This document shows, piece after piece, positions 9,871 to 21,165 of a DNA stretch of 64,000 nt. The position numbers and the translations under genes were made by a program. A model generated the notes under the pieces. The model did no database searches, was not told the origin of the DNA, and saw only the letters and a list, made by a program, of their open reading frames with translations. Every line of letters begins with the position of its first letter. Within the stretch, counting starts at the first letter, position 1. The stretch is from positions 95,541,890-95,605,889 of the forward strand of contig JAVMKO010000003.1 in the NCBI GenBank assembly GCA_032164245.1, in the 5' to 3' direction. The DNA is from Sternotherus odoratus (lineage: Eukaryota; Chordata; Testudines; Kinosternidae).

Positions 9871-9936
9871 TGAAATCCGGGCTCCATTGAAGTTAATAGC
9901 AAAACTCCCACTGAATTCAGTGAGGCCCAGGATTTC
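9871..9936. repeat. Short palindromic interspersed repeat
   Basis: TGAAATCC...GGCTCCATTGAA is mirrored by TTCAGTGAGGCCC...GGATTTC, giving an imperfect hairpin. Sequences of this kind (AAATCCTGGCYCCATTGAAGT) are very common in turtle and bird DNA. Confidence 0.5.
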
Positions 9937-9939
9937 TCA

Positions 9940-12900
9940 GGATGGCTCTGATCTCGGTTACACAGGAAAAGGGTTGGAAAGTTAAGCTTTTTTCTCTCTA
10001 TGTCCTTGGAAGGACATAATGATTTCAAGGAGGACACATTTTGCTATTGAATTTAAACCCAGTGCAGTTAGCTGGTTACCACCTGGAGCCTTTGTCAGTC
10101 AGTCAGATTTCTGCCTTTGTAAACTCTGTTTCGTAAGCATGGAGGACTGTTGTAACACCAAATAAGTATTAATATGTCTATTTCATTCCACTAACTAATG
10201 GTGCCTACTCAGCACCTAAAATTTGGTGAAACCATGACTCCAGTTGTGCTAGGTCTTCGTCCATTAGTGGAAAAGGCTGACTCACTGTCCGTTCAGGGGT
10301 CATTCTGTTTAAATAGCACTTATAATGTATGCTGTTTGATTGCAGTTGTGTCTCAATATCTGCATTCAACCCCATTTTTACTGTGATGATTTATATCTCT
10401 GTTGTAAGATCATCCCAAGTGCTAGCTTGTTAGACTCAGCAGGTTGTCTTCCAGAATTGAGTAACCTGAAGGGATAGATGCAGGAAGAAATGAAAGTAGT
10501 GAGGAGAACCCTCTGCAAATTTAAACCTGACCTCAGAAACTAGATTGTGGTAATATTATGGAAAAGCAGACAGATTAACGGTGGTATGTGGCAAGGGTTT
10601 AACTTCACTGACGGGATGGTGTTCAAAACCAATCCGCTGCTTTTGTAATCAGAGAAACCTTCCTTGGCCCTAAATGATAAAGGTTCAGGGCCACACTGAC
10701 TGATTAAACAACTAGGAGTTTTACTCCAGGATGTTCTTCGTGAAACTGTTTGTACCAGCATGGAACCAAAATTGAGCTGTAGGTTTTTTCCTCTATTAGT
10801 TAATATCTATATAGAGATTACATAAATGTGAAGTATTCTTATTATTGCAAGACGCAAAATATTTGTTATCTTTCCACACAAATTGAGAAGTTGGCAGCGT
10901 TAGATTCTTTATAAATTGCCACACCTTCATACATGTTTATCCATTTAACTCCACATCATCCTAATTTTTTTAAAAAAGTATTGTTAATGAAAAGTGTCAA
11001 TGTAATTAATAACATACATTTGCTTCTACCAGGTTATCTTCAGATGAGGGTCCCATCTGCGGTTAAGAATTGCTTTCTCAGTCTATGCTTTCTTTCACTA
11101 TGTTCTACCTTATGTTCAATTATTAATTCTTCCTTAGTAAAACAAGGCATTACTTCTTGGGATTTGAAAAGAGGAATTTAAAAGGCTTGTGTTGTCCTGA
11201 GAAAGTAGCTGATACACTTCTGCAGACATCTATTACTGGAGGTGGGTTTGATTAGATCGTGGTGGATAGAATCTGATAAGACTGATCAGAGCACAATGAG
11301 AAGCTGTCTAACAGGGATTGTTCACCACAAAACTGGTATCCCAGTGATTTTTTATTTTAACTTTTATTCCTTATTACCTGTGCCATGGAAAATGGAAATA
11401 ATGATACTGCCCTCCTTTGTAAAGCACGTTGAGATTTGCTGATGAAAAGTGCTATTGTAAGAAGTAGGTGGTATTATTACAATTGAATGACAGCCTTTGG
11501 ATGATCTCTAATGCATGTCTATGTGCTTGGCTAGCAGTAATTTTGGTTAGGGTCTTCAGGCACTACTCGCATCAAATAGTAAATAATATTAGCAAGCATT
11601 GATGGTGTGAACCTCCTTGGAGTAGAAATTTTGTTGGCTTAGAAACAAACAGAAGACATGGGGGCAATATCCAGAAATCTAACTAGTGTTTTTTCCTTTA
11701 TTCTTATGTAGATAGATACTGATAGACTCATTTGTAGATTCAAGAGGCAATGAATTATCCTAACTCACTTGACTAAAATCACTCTACCTGTTGTGTGCTG
11801 AAGCAGAGAGCCAGGGCCACCACAACTGATCACTTGCCTTTAAAAAAGGATGGAAAATGTATCATGAATGTAGTATGGTACATTTAGAAGAAATCCTTGT
11901 TACAAGTTGAAAAATACAGTGAAAATATAATCATCCTAAATTTTAAGAAGTGTGCAAATGTATTTCTCAAAGGTAAATAAATTAAAGTTCTCAAATCATT
12001 TTGGTGATTTGGATTTGATCCACAAAGCATTGTTGTTGTTATTATGGCAATGTTATTATACGTTTCTAAACTCTGATTCCCAGTATTTAAATCACAGAAG
12101 GTTAATTAAAACAGCTCTTTATTCTGCAACTGCTTGAGAATATTAACCTTGCAAAGGCTGTGTTAAATCATTGAAGTGATAGAATTGCATTTGCTTTATA
12201 AGATTTTGCTGCAAGAGCAAAGACAGTGCCATTTATAGTTCAGTGCCGTTAATTGCTTAGCATTTAGATATTAGCACAGGAGTCTATTAATTAACTTGAT
12301 GATAAAACTATTGGAATGTAGGCTGATAAAAATGATTTTGTTTTAAAGGAGATTACCAATCAAATCCAAACCTGCTTCTCCCTTCCCTTCCTCCCCCCAC
12401 CCACTTCCCTCCTTTTTCCTCTGGCAGTAGATATCAATGGTGGGTTTTTTTGGTTTGAGTGCCATTAATATCCAAGAAGCAACTTTAAGTTAATTATTGA
12501 TAGAATTTGAAGAACAAGGTAAACAGAGTAGTGAGCACTGAAAGGTTGCTTTCCTATATAATAGTAATTTATTCCATGGTCCTGATTCACTTATCTGATT
12601 GTGGAACACAGCTGTAGTTCTCTATATTTTCATCCTAAAACAAGTGTGTTCAACACAGATCACAGATTTTTAAAATAATTGTGTCTGCTTCTTTTTTGTT
12701 TTTGTGTTTTGAGTACCATCTGTGTTACATATTTCAAATTTTAGTGGTCTTCTAAATTATACCTTATGGCCAGTTGCAACTCCACAATATTCTGTTAAAG
12801 TCTTTAAATTAATTTTGCCTCATTTTCCTCAAAAGCAAAGGTCCCAGTTCGGGGTTTGTTTGCTAACCTTTCCTGGCACAAGATTTACTACTACATTTTT

Positions 12901-13638
12901 TCCCTGTCTTTATTTCCTTTCTCATTGAGGACAGTCAGTGAGAATATTTCTTTGTAGGTTTATTTTCTGTATTTTGAATCAGGTTCTTGGTTGCTAATAC
13001 ATAACGTTCTACCTGTATGTTAGCCAGTGTGCACCACATATTCACCCATCTCTGTCTTCCACTATGCCACTTATTCTGCTGCAGTGGAGTTTAACATATT
13101 TTGTGAGCACATTTCCAAAATCCTCTCTTCTTTTGTCAGCAGTTGCAATTAGAACTAAACAACAATAATTGAAATGGAACAGCAAATTAAGGGCAATAAC
13201 AAAAGCCAATTTGCTTACAAAAATTAGTGTGAGATGACTAACCAAATGTTTTCATATGTTTTTTTATGTTGAGAATGAGGGGTGGCCGACTTGCTGTTCT
13301 CTGCAGCCCAAGCTATGGGAGAATGACGACATGTAGTCTGTTTTCATTTTCCCTCCTCCTCCTCTCCCTGACTGCCCAGTCCTCTTCCCTCAGTCCCCCT
13401 TCAAAACAAAACAAACAAACAAAAACCAAACACACCATTTCTGTTTGCAAATAGAAAATCAAGTAACTCTCTGTAAAATTAAGTAATTTGCAACTGCAGA
13501 GAGAGCTTGCAAGACCAAATTTGCATACTTTCCCATCTTATAAGATGGGGAGGTTTTCTGCTGCTTTATTATCCAACCATTATTTTACCCTTACTTAATG
13601 AAAAGGCTGTGACCTAGATTATCTTCTGTGAGGATCAG
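9940..13638. other. ARID1B intron, mostly unannotated
   Basis: AT-rich intron. One MIR/L2-like remnant lies at 11380-11480, a C/T-rich tract at 12379-12420 and an A/C low-complexity run (CAAA repeats) at 13400-13428. No exon was recognised. Confidence 0.5.
11380..11480 (+). repeat. MIR/L2-like ancient repeat remnant
   Basis: Reads GGAAATAATGATACTGCCCTCC, TTTGTAAAGCACGTTGAGAT, AAAAGTGCTATTGTAAG, with a GTATTATTA-type tail. This is the pattern of the widespread MIR/L2 3' region. Diverged. Confidence 0.5.
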
Positions 13639-14067
13639 TGTCACAGGGTAGCTGGTCCCTGCTGATAGACTAGGCCCAACCCCCCTGGAACCAGAGCAGT
13701 TGAGCCCTATCCAGCTAATTAAAGAAGGCTGGGCTACACTGGGGCATATAAGAGGCTGCTAGCGGGCAGCTGGAGGAGAAAGAACTGAGAAAGACTGAGC
13801 CCTGGGGAGGGAAAGCCACAGTGGGGTGGAGGTAGCTCCTGTGATGGGCCCCTAGGGCAAGGGGCTAAAAAGTGACTGCTTCTCCAGGAAGGGACAGAGC
13901 TGACTGAGGCTGGGAAGTTGCTAGGAGCTAGAGTGCCAGAAGACCCTGCAAGTGTTGGCTGTAAACCCTAGAGTTTAGGATTGAGTTAAGACTTTTCCGT
14001 TTGGCATGCTAACCTCTGTGAAAAGACTGGGCGTGGCAGCACATGCTTTGCAGCTGGCCCGGTGACA
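13639..14067 (+). mobile_element. Second solo LTR
   Basis: Begins TGTCACAGGG and ends GGTGACA (6-bp inverted termini TGTCAC/GTGACA). It is flanked by a perfect 5-bp target duplication ATCAG (13634-13638 and 14068-14072). A TATAAG box lies near 13747. No AATAAA is evident and no internal retroviral genes are attached. The overall layout resembles the LTR at 1450-1792, but the sequence differs. Confidence 0.78.
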
Positions 14068-14204
14068 ATCAGTAAAGCGGTCCGTATTTTAGTTGTCAAA
14101 CACCACACCACATCTTTCTTTCCCCCAATGATCTAAAATGCTTTGCTTTGAAAATATAAAGGAGGAAGTGGTGGTGTGAAGAACTCTTAGACCAGAAATA
14201 ATCA

Positions 14205-14390
14205 ATTATTTTGTGTCAAGGTCCAAATCTGTTGGTCAATGTACAGTCAAGGACAAAACTCCAGAGAAAATAACACAAAAATAATAATAATAAGTAAAGA
14301 AAAAGATTTCACGGTCCGTTCAAATGCATGTGGCAGTCTGGATTTGGTCCATGGTCTGCCTATTGACTGCCTCTGTCTTGGACTTATGGA
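14205..14390. mobile_element. Degenerate hAT-type MITE fragment (tentative)
   Basis: Segments such as GTCAAGGACAAAACTCCAGAG and TTTGGTCCATGGTCTGCCTATTGACTGCC resemble the common reptile hAT MITE that begins CAGGGGTGGGCAAAC. Termini and target duplication are not recoverable. Confidence 0.35.
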
Positions 14391-14505
14391 CTTTAAGGCC
14401 AGAAGGGACTATCATGGTTATCTAGTCTGACCTCCTGCACATTTTAGGTCACAGAATCTCACCTACCCGCTCCTGTAATAGACCCTTAGCTTCAAAGATT
14501 AAAGA
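14391..14505 (-). mobile_element. CR1 LINE 3' fragment
   Basis: CTTTAAGGCCAGAAGGGACT, TATCTAGTCTGACCTCCTGC and CACAGAATCTCACCTACCC are the reverse-strand CR1-type 3' region seen in turtles and crocodilians. Confidence 0.7.
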
Positions 14506-15194
14506 ACTAATGCCCCTTTTTCTGGCTTAAGATGTTATTTATACAGTGTATTAAAAATGCTTCTGCAGCTGGATAACTTTTTTTTAATTAAGGTAGTTGC
14601 TCTCTATTTCACTGTCCTGAACTAAAACATCTCCTCGCTTGGTTGGTGGCTGGATTAAAGTATTGGTATGCAGCAGTAACTGTTTGACTTAATTGGTTGT
14701 ACCGCAAGAGACGATGATGGTAATGCACCTTGTTTTTCAGTGGCCCAAAAACTGAGATGCCAGACCCCTCCCATACACCCAATTAAATTATATCAAATAG
14801 CATTGAGCAGTAAACAGTTTTCTTGACCAAAGCTAATATATATTCACAGACTTGTATGAATCCTGAAGAAAACCTCACTGCCTTATTCAGTGATTATCCT
14901 GTCACTGTGTAGCGGATATACCATATTCCACTTCCTCAGAAGATGTGTTGTAGAGTAATAAAGAATGGAACTGGGGAGTTTTCCCCTGTGCTATGCCCTG
15001 AATGGTGTCTGTAATGTTCTGTTTTGTGTGTGTGTAAAGAAAAATAATTTCCTTATTCCCAGTGAGTTTGTTTTGGGGGTAGTGTCCTCTCCCAAAATAC
15101 AACTGCAGCTTTTCATGAGCCTTTATAAAGTCCTTGAGACAACAGTGTGGCTTTAGACAACCGTGAGGCTTCCCTCTCCCATATAATTCACTAG
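14506..15194. other. ARID1B intron, nothing recognised
   Basis: AT-rich intron with no visible exon or TE terminus. Confidence 0.5.
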
Positions 15195-16153
15195 GAGCAT
15201 GGTTAGACTGGCGCTTTGTAGCGCTAAAACCCTCCAGGAGCGCTATAATTATCTAACCCTATACACTTGCAAGTAACATTTTGCGCAATAAGTCACCGTT
15301 TAAAGAGCAAATATAAAACCACCTCTCCGAGAGTCAGAAGGCTTTTTGCGTATTCCCTATAGTGTGTTAGGGCCAGTGTATTCACTTATTACGCGATAAG
15401 GGATCTCTGGCACCCCTCCGAGCCACCAAAAAAAACAACAACAAAAAACCCGCGGACGCCCCGGTCCCCCGTCCCCGCCGCGGGCGGGCTGCTGGGTTTG
15501 CCCCGGTCCCCCGTCCCCGCCACGGGCGGGCTGCCTCGTGCGCCCCGGTCCCCTGTCCCCACCGCAGGCGGGCTGCTGGGTTTGCCCCGGTCCCCTGTCC
15601 CCGCCACGGGCGGGCTGCCTCGTGCACCCTGGTCCCCCATCCCCGCCGCAGGCGGGCTGCCGGGTTCGCCCTGGTCCCCCGTCCCCGCCGCGGGTGGGCT
15701 GCTTCGTGCGCCCCGGTCCCCCGTCCCTGCCACGGGCGGGCTGCCTCGTGCGCCCCAGTCCTCCGTCCCCGCCGCGGGCGGGCTACCGGCTGCGCGCCGG
15801 CCCCCAGCCCACCTGCTGCGGGGATTGGGGGCCGACACGCAGCCCGGAGCCCACCCGTGGCGGGGACTGGGGGGGCTGCGCCCCAGCCCCAGTCACTGAG
15901 AGTTGCGGTGGCAGGAGCTCGCAACCCCCCGGGGAGCGCTCGGTGACCCCCCGTTTGAGAAACTCTGACCTAGCTGAATGCTGGGATACCTGCCCTATCC
16001 CGCTACTGTCACTGCCGCCAGAAGCGCTGCAAATGTGTGCATTCTTTAGCGCTACAGGGTTTAAATGTGCACAGGCTCTAGCGCGATACCTATTACGCTA
16101 AATTGGGAAGCGCTACTAACAAACACGCTATAATCTCTAGTCTAACCATACCC
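15195..16153. mobile_element. Harbinger-type MITE with GC-rich minisatellite core, copy 1
   Basis: Termini are GAGCATGGTTAGACTGG and, read inward from the right, GGGTATGGTTAGACTAG. The flanking 3-bp duplication is TAG/TAA (15192-15194, 16154-16156). Subterminal GCGCTA motifs recur at both ends. The right half shares its sequence with the element at 54457-55471, including CTGAATGCTGGGATACCTG and GGGAAGCGCTA. The centre is a 42-bp GC-rich tandem array. No transposase. Open frames here are array artefacts. Confidence 0.85.
15450..15800. repeat. 42-bp GC-rich minisatellite with dimeric order
   Basis: About eight copies of a 42-bp unit built on CCCCGGTCCCCCGTCCCCGC. Unit ends alternate between GCTGGGTTTG (about 15491, 15575) and GCCTCGTGCG (about 15533, 15617), giving an 84-bp higher-order period in the left half. 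Because 42 is divisible by three, all frames tend to stay open and mimic genes. Confidence 0.9.
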
Positions 16154-19100
16154 TAAGGAAGGTGCCACTGAGAAAATGCAGACAAAATATTTCTAAGTCT
16201 CAAGTGTGAGGAAGTACCATCCTATGCTACCTAGTTTGATTAGCCTAGAGGAAGCAGCTGCTCTTGGTGCAGTTTTTTCTTTATTCAGCAAGCTATCTGC
16301 AGGGTTTCAGCTCGACTGTAAGCTTGGGGCACTGCTATGACCTCATTTATGTGAGTAAGCCCTATGCTTCAGAGATACTCTTCTGCTGGTGGCTGGCAGA
16401 CTTGCAGAGGATTCTACCGTCTGGAGCACTGAGATGCACAAACGTACCGCTTGTGCAGCAAAAAATCTTAAAGAAGCGGCAGGTTTTTAATCCTGCCACA
16501 TTCAGATATTTTGAATTTTTTTTTAGCTAGAATTGTTGAAAATAGTGCAGCCTAGCTTTTAGTCTCCAATGTGTCGGATAGAAAGAAAGGTTTCCTAACC
16601 AAATCTTTTCTGAAGAGTGGAATTGATGCAAAGGGAGTAATTTAATACTATGATTTGTTACAAAAGAGAGTAGAGATCTAGGATGTGTAAAAACGGCAGG
16701 TTATAATTTGTATTGGTCTGATATTTGTCTGTGTTAAAGAACGGTCAGGAAATGGAAATAGTGGGTGGAGAAACTGAAAGTGTGGGCAGGCTGCCAGCAT
16801 TGTAGGGCTTTGGGAAAAGCCTGGGAAGCCTTTAAAAAATGCAGGCTGGTCCACTTGGAATGAGATGTGCATTCTGACCATTTTTGTTCCAAGTTATGCT
16901 TGTGCTTCCAGGCTCTTCCCTTGAAGTTCTTTGTCACCTCATCATTCATACTCCAAATCCTTATGTATGGATTTAGCCAAGAGGAGACTTCACTTTGAGT
17001 CTGCTATCGTTCTTTTGTCTGTAAATTAGGTTTTGTTGGGTGTGTATTCAGCCCGTATAATGAGGCCGTGTCCCTTCCCAATATGTTTTGGTGGGAGTAC
17101 CGAACTTGCACACTTCTCTCTACTTCTGTCACACATTAGAAAGGTGCAACAGAAAAAAGACCAACAGAAAACGCCTTGTTTCTGATCAGGTCAGTTATTG
17201 CTGCCCTTTTTGATCCATGGAATACAATTGGGCTAAAAGAAGTAGAGCAACAAAATAAGAACTTGAGAGAGCATATTTTATCTTTGAACTGCTTCTGTAG
17301 TGCTAGCTTAGAACTGATGACAGAGGCCATATCTGTGTAGAACAAATGGACTAGAATTTTCTGTGAGAAACCAGCCATGTCCTGGAAAAATAGCTAGCTG
17401 ATTAATATCACCTGCTATTGGGCAAGACACTGCTCTGTCCAAACAAATAGACCTGGGAGATGGGAGGATTTTAGTGCCCGACCCTTTGTATAAATCTGCT
17501 TCTACAGAGGCATTTTCCAAATGAAGTAGGATTGCCTGACTCTTCTAGTAACTTCCTGAATGCCTTGAAGGGGGTCTGATGGTACAGGGTTTGAGCATGT
17601 CCATATGTAAACTTTAAATAATTTCTGGTAGCTGACCGTCACAATAGCTGCTGCTCTTGTTTCCATTTTTCCTCCCTTTTTTTTTTTTTTTCTTAACTAT
17701 AAAGAGGTCCACTCACTTGAGCCACAATCCAGTTCTTTAGGTGCACACATGTTTGAGGGGTGAAGTGGAGTTACTGCTTTAGTAGCTAACACGTAGTACA
17801 TTGCAGATTATAGCTTTTATTTACACTCTAGATGATGGATAGATGCTAGGCCAGTCTACCCAAACTCAGTCAGGCATTTTCCTCTATGGTGAAAGACCCA
17901 CTGGCTTACAATCCCCTCTTCTCTGTGACCTATAAGCAGGCAGCTTATTGGTCTGTGCACCAAAGAAAATAGGATTCTCAAGACATAGGATTCCAGTCCC
18001 TTTTTCTTGAGGTCTTCACTTTATTGCTTGCAAGGAACACAAGTTCAATATATCAATCTTATTCTTTTCCCCTTGACCTAGGGTCTTCTGCAGGTTCCTA
18101 TCCACAGGATCATCCTCCACAGGCCATCTGTTTACTATTCTAGGCAAGCATCTCTGCTCCTTTCTAACTTGCTCCCTGCAGGATTAGACTCTACAAGCCA
18201 TTCACCTGAATCATATATGATCCGAGCTCTTTCCCCTGGCCCAGATCTACCTACTCTCTGTAAGCAAAAGTGAGCTACTAGTTGGATTTTATGAAGACCA
18301 GAGTGATCTTTAGACTATGACCTGAACCCTAGCCTTACAGCATCAACTTGGGTGTGGCTGAGCAGTTAAAGAACCAGTGACTGGGTGCTTGTGTGAGAGT
18401 TTTGGTAGTCTTCTGTTAGCACTCTCTCAAGCATGTTAGGTGGAATACGTTTGCTTCTGAGGCTACAGCATTTGGCCATAACATGATTAATAGCTGTTCC
18501 CTTTTAAACCCTCTCTATTCTCTGAGTGTTTTTAGAGGTTGCTCCAGACTGGTGGATGCCAGATTATGGAAAATAATTTAAAATTAGTTTTGCTTCGGAT
18601 ACACCAATTTGGAAAATCCACGTTGCCCTGTTTTGAAATGCATTCTTGCACTAGCAGCATAGTTTTCTGCGTTTCTCTTTGTTATTTTCCCATTCCCCAG
18701 CTCTAATTTTTAAAAGAGATTGTTAGTTAATAGGTTCTGTGGTGTGTTCCTGGTTGTTTGTCGTTTGTGACTGAATACCGTGGATGTTTCATCTGGGAAA
18801 AGCAGACACAGGAAGAAATGAGAGGACCTTTTCACTTCCAAATTTCTTTGGTGTTATACCACTGATACTGCTTCCTTGCACTCATTGGTTAGAGTTGCAA
18901 CCCATCAGTCTGGGTTGGTGCACGAGATCCAGAAACTGCTTGTAAGAGTAAAATACTATCAATGTGGTATAATAGAAAGATATACTACATTTGGGATTTT
19001 GTTTGTCTTCCATATTCTCATGCAGTATATTACTTTTAACTCCCTTTGGCTGGGACTCTAAAGGGCATTTTTCTCTGAGTACTGCCTTGCCCACTCTACT

Positions 19101-19250
19101 ACTCTGATGGTGTTGTGGTAACAAGTTGGCAGTCTGGTGAAAGCTGGGTCTGGCAAGTGAATCTGTCATTCTTGAGTTGGAAAATTGAGAGATGGGGATC
19201 TGTTTGCATATGTGTACTAATAACATTGTATGCCTTTGTTTTACAACACT
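16154..19250. other. ARID1B intron, mostly unannotated
   Basis: AT-rich intron with a T run at about 17678-17691. The segment 17830-18300 is slightly richer in G/C and may be an unrecognised old repeat. No exon recognised. Confidence 0.5.
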
Positions 19251-19252
19251 TA

Positions 19253-19389
19253 CCCTGTTTCCCCGAAAGTAAGACATCCCCCGAAAATAAGACGTACTTC
19301 AAGTTTTGCCTCTCGCTGTAATATAATGTAATGTAATTTTGGGAGCAAAAATTAATATAAGACACTGTCTTATTTTCGGGGAAACACGG
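19253..19389. mobile_element. Tc1/mariner-type MITE, 137 bp
   Basis: Termini are CCCTGTTTCCCCGAAAGTAAG and, read from the right, CCGTGTTTCCCCGAAAATAAG, flanked by TA on both sides (19251-19252 and 19390-19391). Non-coding. The terminus is related to that of the element at 35341-35739. Confidence 0.85.
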
Positions 19390-19404
19390 TATGAATGAAT
19401 ATCT

Positions 19405-19745
19405 AAAGCAGAAGTAACAAAGAGTCCTGTGGCACCTTAAAGACTAACTAAAGCATTGAAGCATAAGCTTTCGTGGGCTAATACCCACTTCGTCGGATGG
19501 ATGCAATGGAAGTATCCAGGGGCAGGCTCTTGCCTAATTATTTATACTTGCCCCTGGATACTTCCACTGCATGCATCCGATGAAGTGGGTATTATCAGAA
19601 GTAACAAAGAGTCCTGTGGCACCTTAAAGACTAACTAAAGTATTGAAGCATAAGGTTTCGTGGGCTAATACCCACTTCGTCGGATGCAAGCGGTGGAAGT
19701 CTTCCACTGCTTGCATCCGACGAAGTGGATATTAGCCCACCTGGT
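19405..19745. repeat. Two tandem fold-back interspersed repeats
   Basis: Two similar units (starts near 19408 and 19597) each begin with AGAAGTAACAAAGAGTCCTG and GCACCTTAAAGACTAACTAA, then AATACCCACTTCGTCGGATG. Each then folds back on itself: about 19483-19593 in the first, and about 19666-19731 in the second, where the arms meet with almost no loop. The sequence is a very common reptile repeat whose class I cannot state safely. Confidence 0.75.
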
Positions 19746-20278
19746 TATTATTAGCCATACCTGGTTTTGTTAGTAAACTGTAATTTGGTACCACTGCTAT
19801 TTAAATGTAATAGTTGAATGTATTAACTGCTTTCTGAGCTACATCTCCAGATGTGTGATTTTTCACATATATATGTGTAGGCTCACTCTTGTTATCTATC
19901 ATCTTGATCATTTATCTTCCTTTTACTGTATAAATGCTCTTTTGTTGTGACTTGTATAATGTGCATTTCACTAATAAAAAAGTTTTCGCAAACAAACTAA
20001 GCTGTGTATTTAAAAAAAAAATCAAAATCTCATCCACTTTTGGTGCATACACCTGACAATTTGATGGCTTGCTGCTTCCTTTCCTAAAGTCTTATGGAGA
20101 AGCTCAAATTTCAGAGTTACTTTAGTTAGTTCTTGCTTAAAGCTAGTTCTTGCTGATAGTTCTTGCTGTAGCAGCCACTGGATTTCTTCCAGAATTAGAA
20201 AGGTTTGAGTGAATGGAAACTTTTAGCCTGCTATTTTAAAGTAAGCCCTTCTCTCTCTAGCATGCACACATACTAGAC

Positions 20279-20488
20279 CGGGTCTCAAGCTGGGGGTCGC
20301 GACCCCTGAGGGAGTCTTACATGGGGGGTCATGAGCTGTCAGCCTCCACCCCAACCCTGCTTTTGCCTTCAGCATTTATAATGGTGTTAAATATATAAAA
20401 AAGTATTTTAATTGATGGGGTAGGTGGGTTGCACTCAGAGGATTGCTACGTGAAAGGGGTCATCAGTACAAAAGTTTGAGAATCACTG
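20279..20488. mobile_element. hAT-type MITE, 210 bp
   Basis: Right terminus, read inward, is CAGTGATTCTCAAACTTTTG. The left is the diverged CGGGTCTCAAGC, followed by GGGGTCGCGACCCC. Flanks TACTAGAC (20271-20278) and TGCTAGAG (20489-20496) are an 8-bp target duplication with two differences. Same group as the element at the right end of the window. Confidence 0.75.
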
Positions 20489-20974
20489 TGCTAGAGCATT
20501 ATATTTTGCTGTGATTTATAAAAACACTAAGCTTTGTTTAGAAAGCTTAAGTTCTCAGTGATTGCAATTCTGTGAGTGAAAAGATGAAAAAATTATTAGG
20601 AATCTTAAAGATTCCTCACACTCAGAACTGAAAATGAAAACTACAATTCCATATGCATCTGTAGTGACATGACACAGTATTTGAATATACCTTTCCTTAT
20701 CATGTCTTTATCTGTAGAAACCTATTAGAATCGTTCTTACTGTTCTATGCATTAAAATATTTTGCAGTAAAAGGGAAAAGTGATCTCATCCCTCCTGTTG
20801 TTCAGGGGAAAAAATGATATTGTGTTCTTTCCTTTGTTTATAAAGTCAACACCTTGGTAAATTTGTGTATTAAATTATTTCTCCAGGTTTCCACTGGCAT
20901 AACTTTAAAATAAATACTTAAAAAAAAAAGCAAAGAGAACACGTCTGAAATTCATAGAAAACTGATAATAATGT

Positions 20975-21165
20975 ACAGAGACAAGGTGGATGAGGTAATA
21001 CCTTTTCTTGGATCAACTTACACGGAGCTGCTCTTCAATGAGTTCGTATAAGTTTGTAGTCTCTCTCCCAACCAATAGAATTTGGTCCAGTAAAAGATAT
21101 ATTACCTCACCCACCTTGTCTCTCTGATATCCTGAAACCAACATGGTTACAACAACACTGCAAAC
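20975..21165. repeat. Interspersed repeat with mirrored GACAAGGTG arms
   Basis: Starts AGACAAGGTGGATGAGGTAA and contains the reverse of that motif (ATTACCTCACCCACCTTGTC) about 100 bp later. It then continues ATATCCTGAAACCAACATGG and ACAACAACACTGCA. This pattern is widely repeated in reptiles. The class is uncertain. Confidence 0.65.

Noticed and set aside
15382..16101. 180-187 codon frames on both strands rich in Pro, Arg and Ala
   Set aside because: Artefact of the 42-bp GC-rich array within a MITE; no ATG context, domain or splice support.
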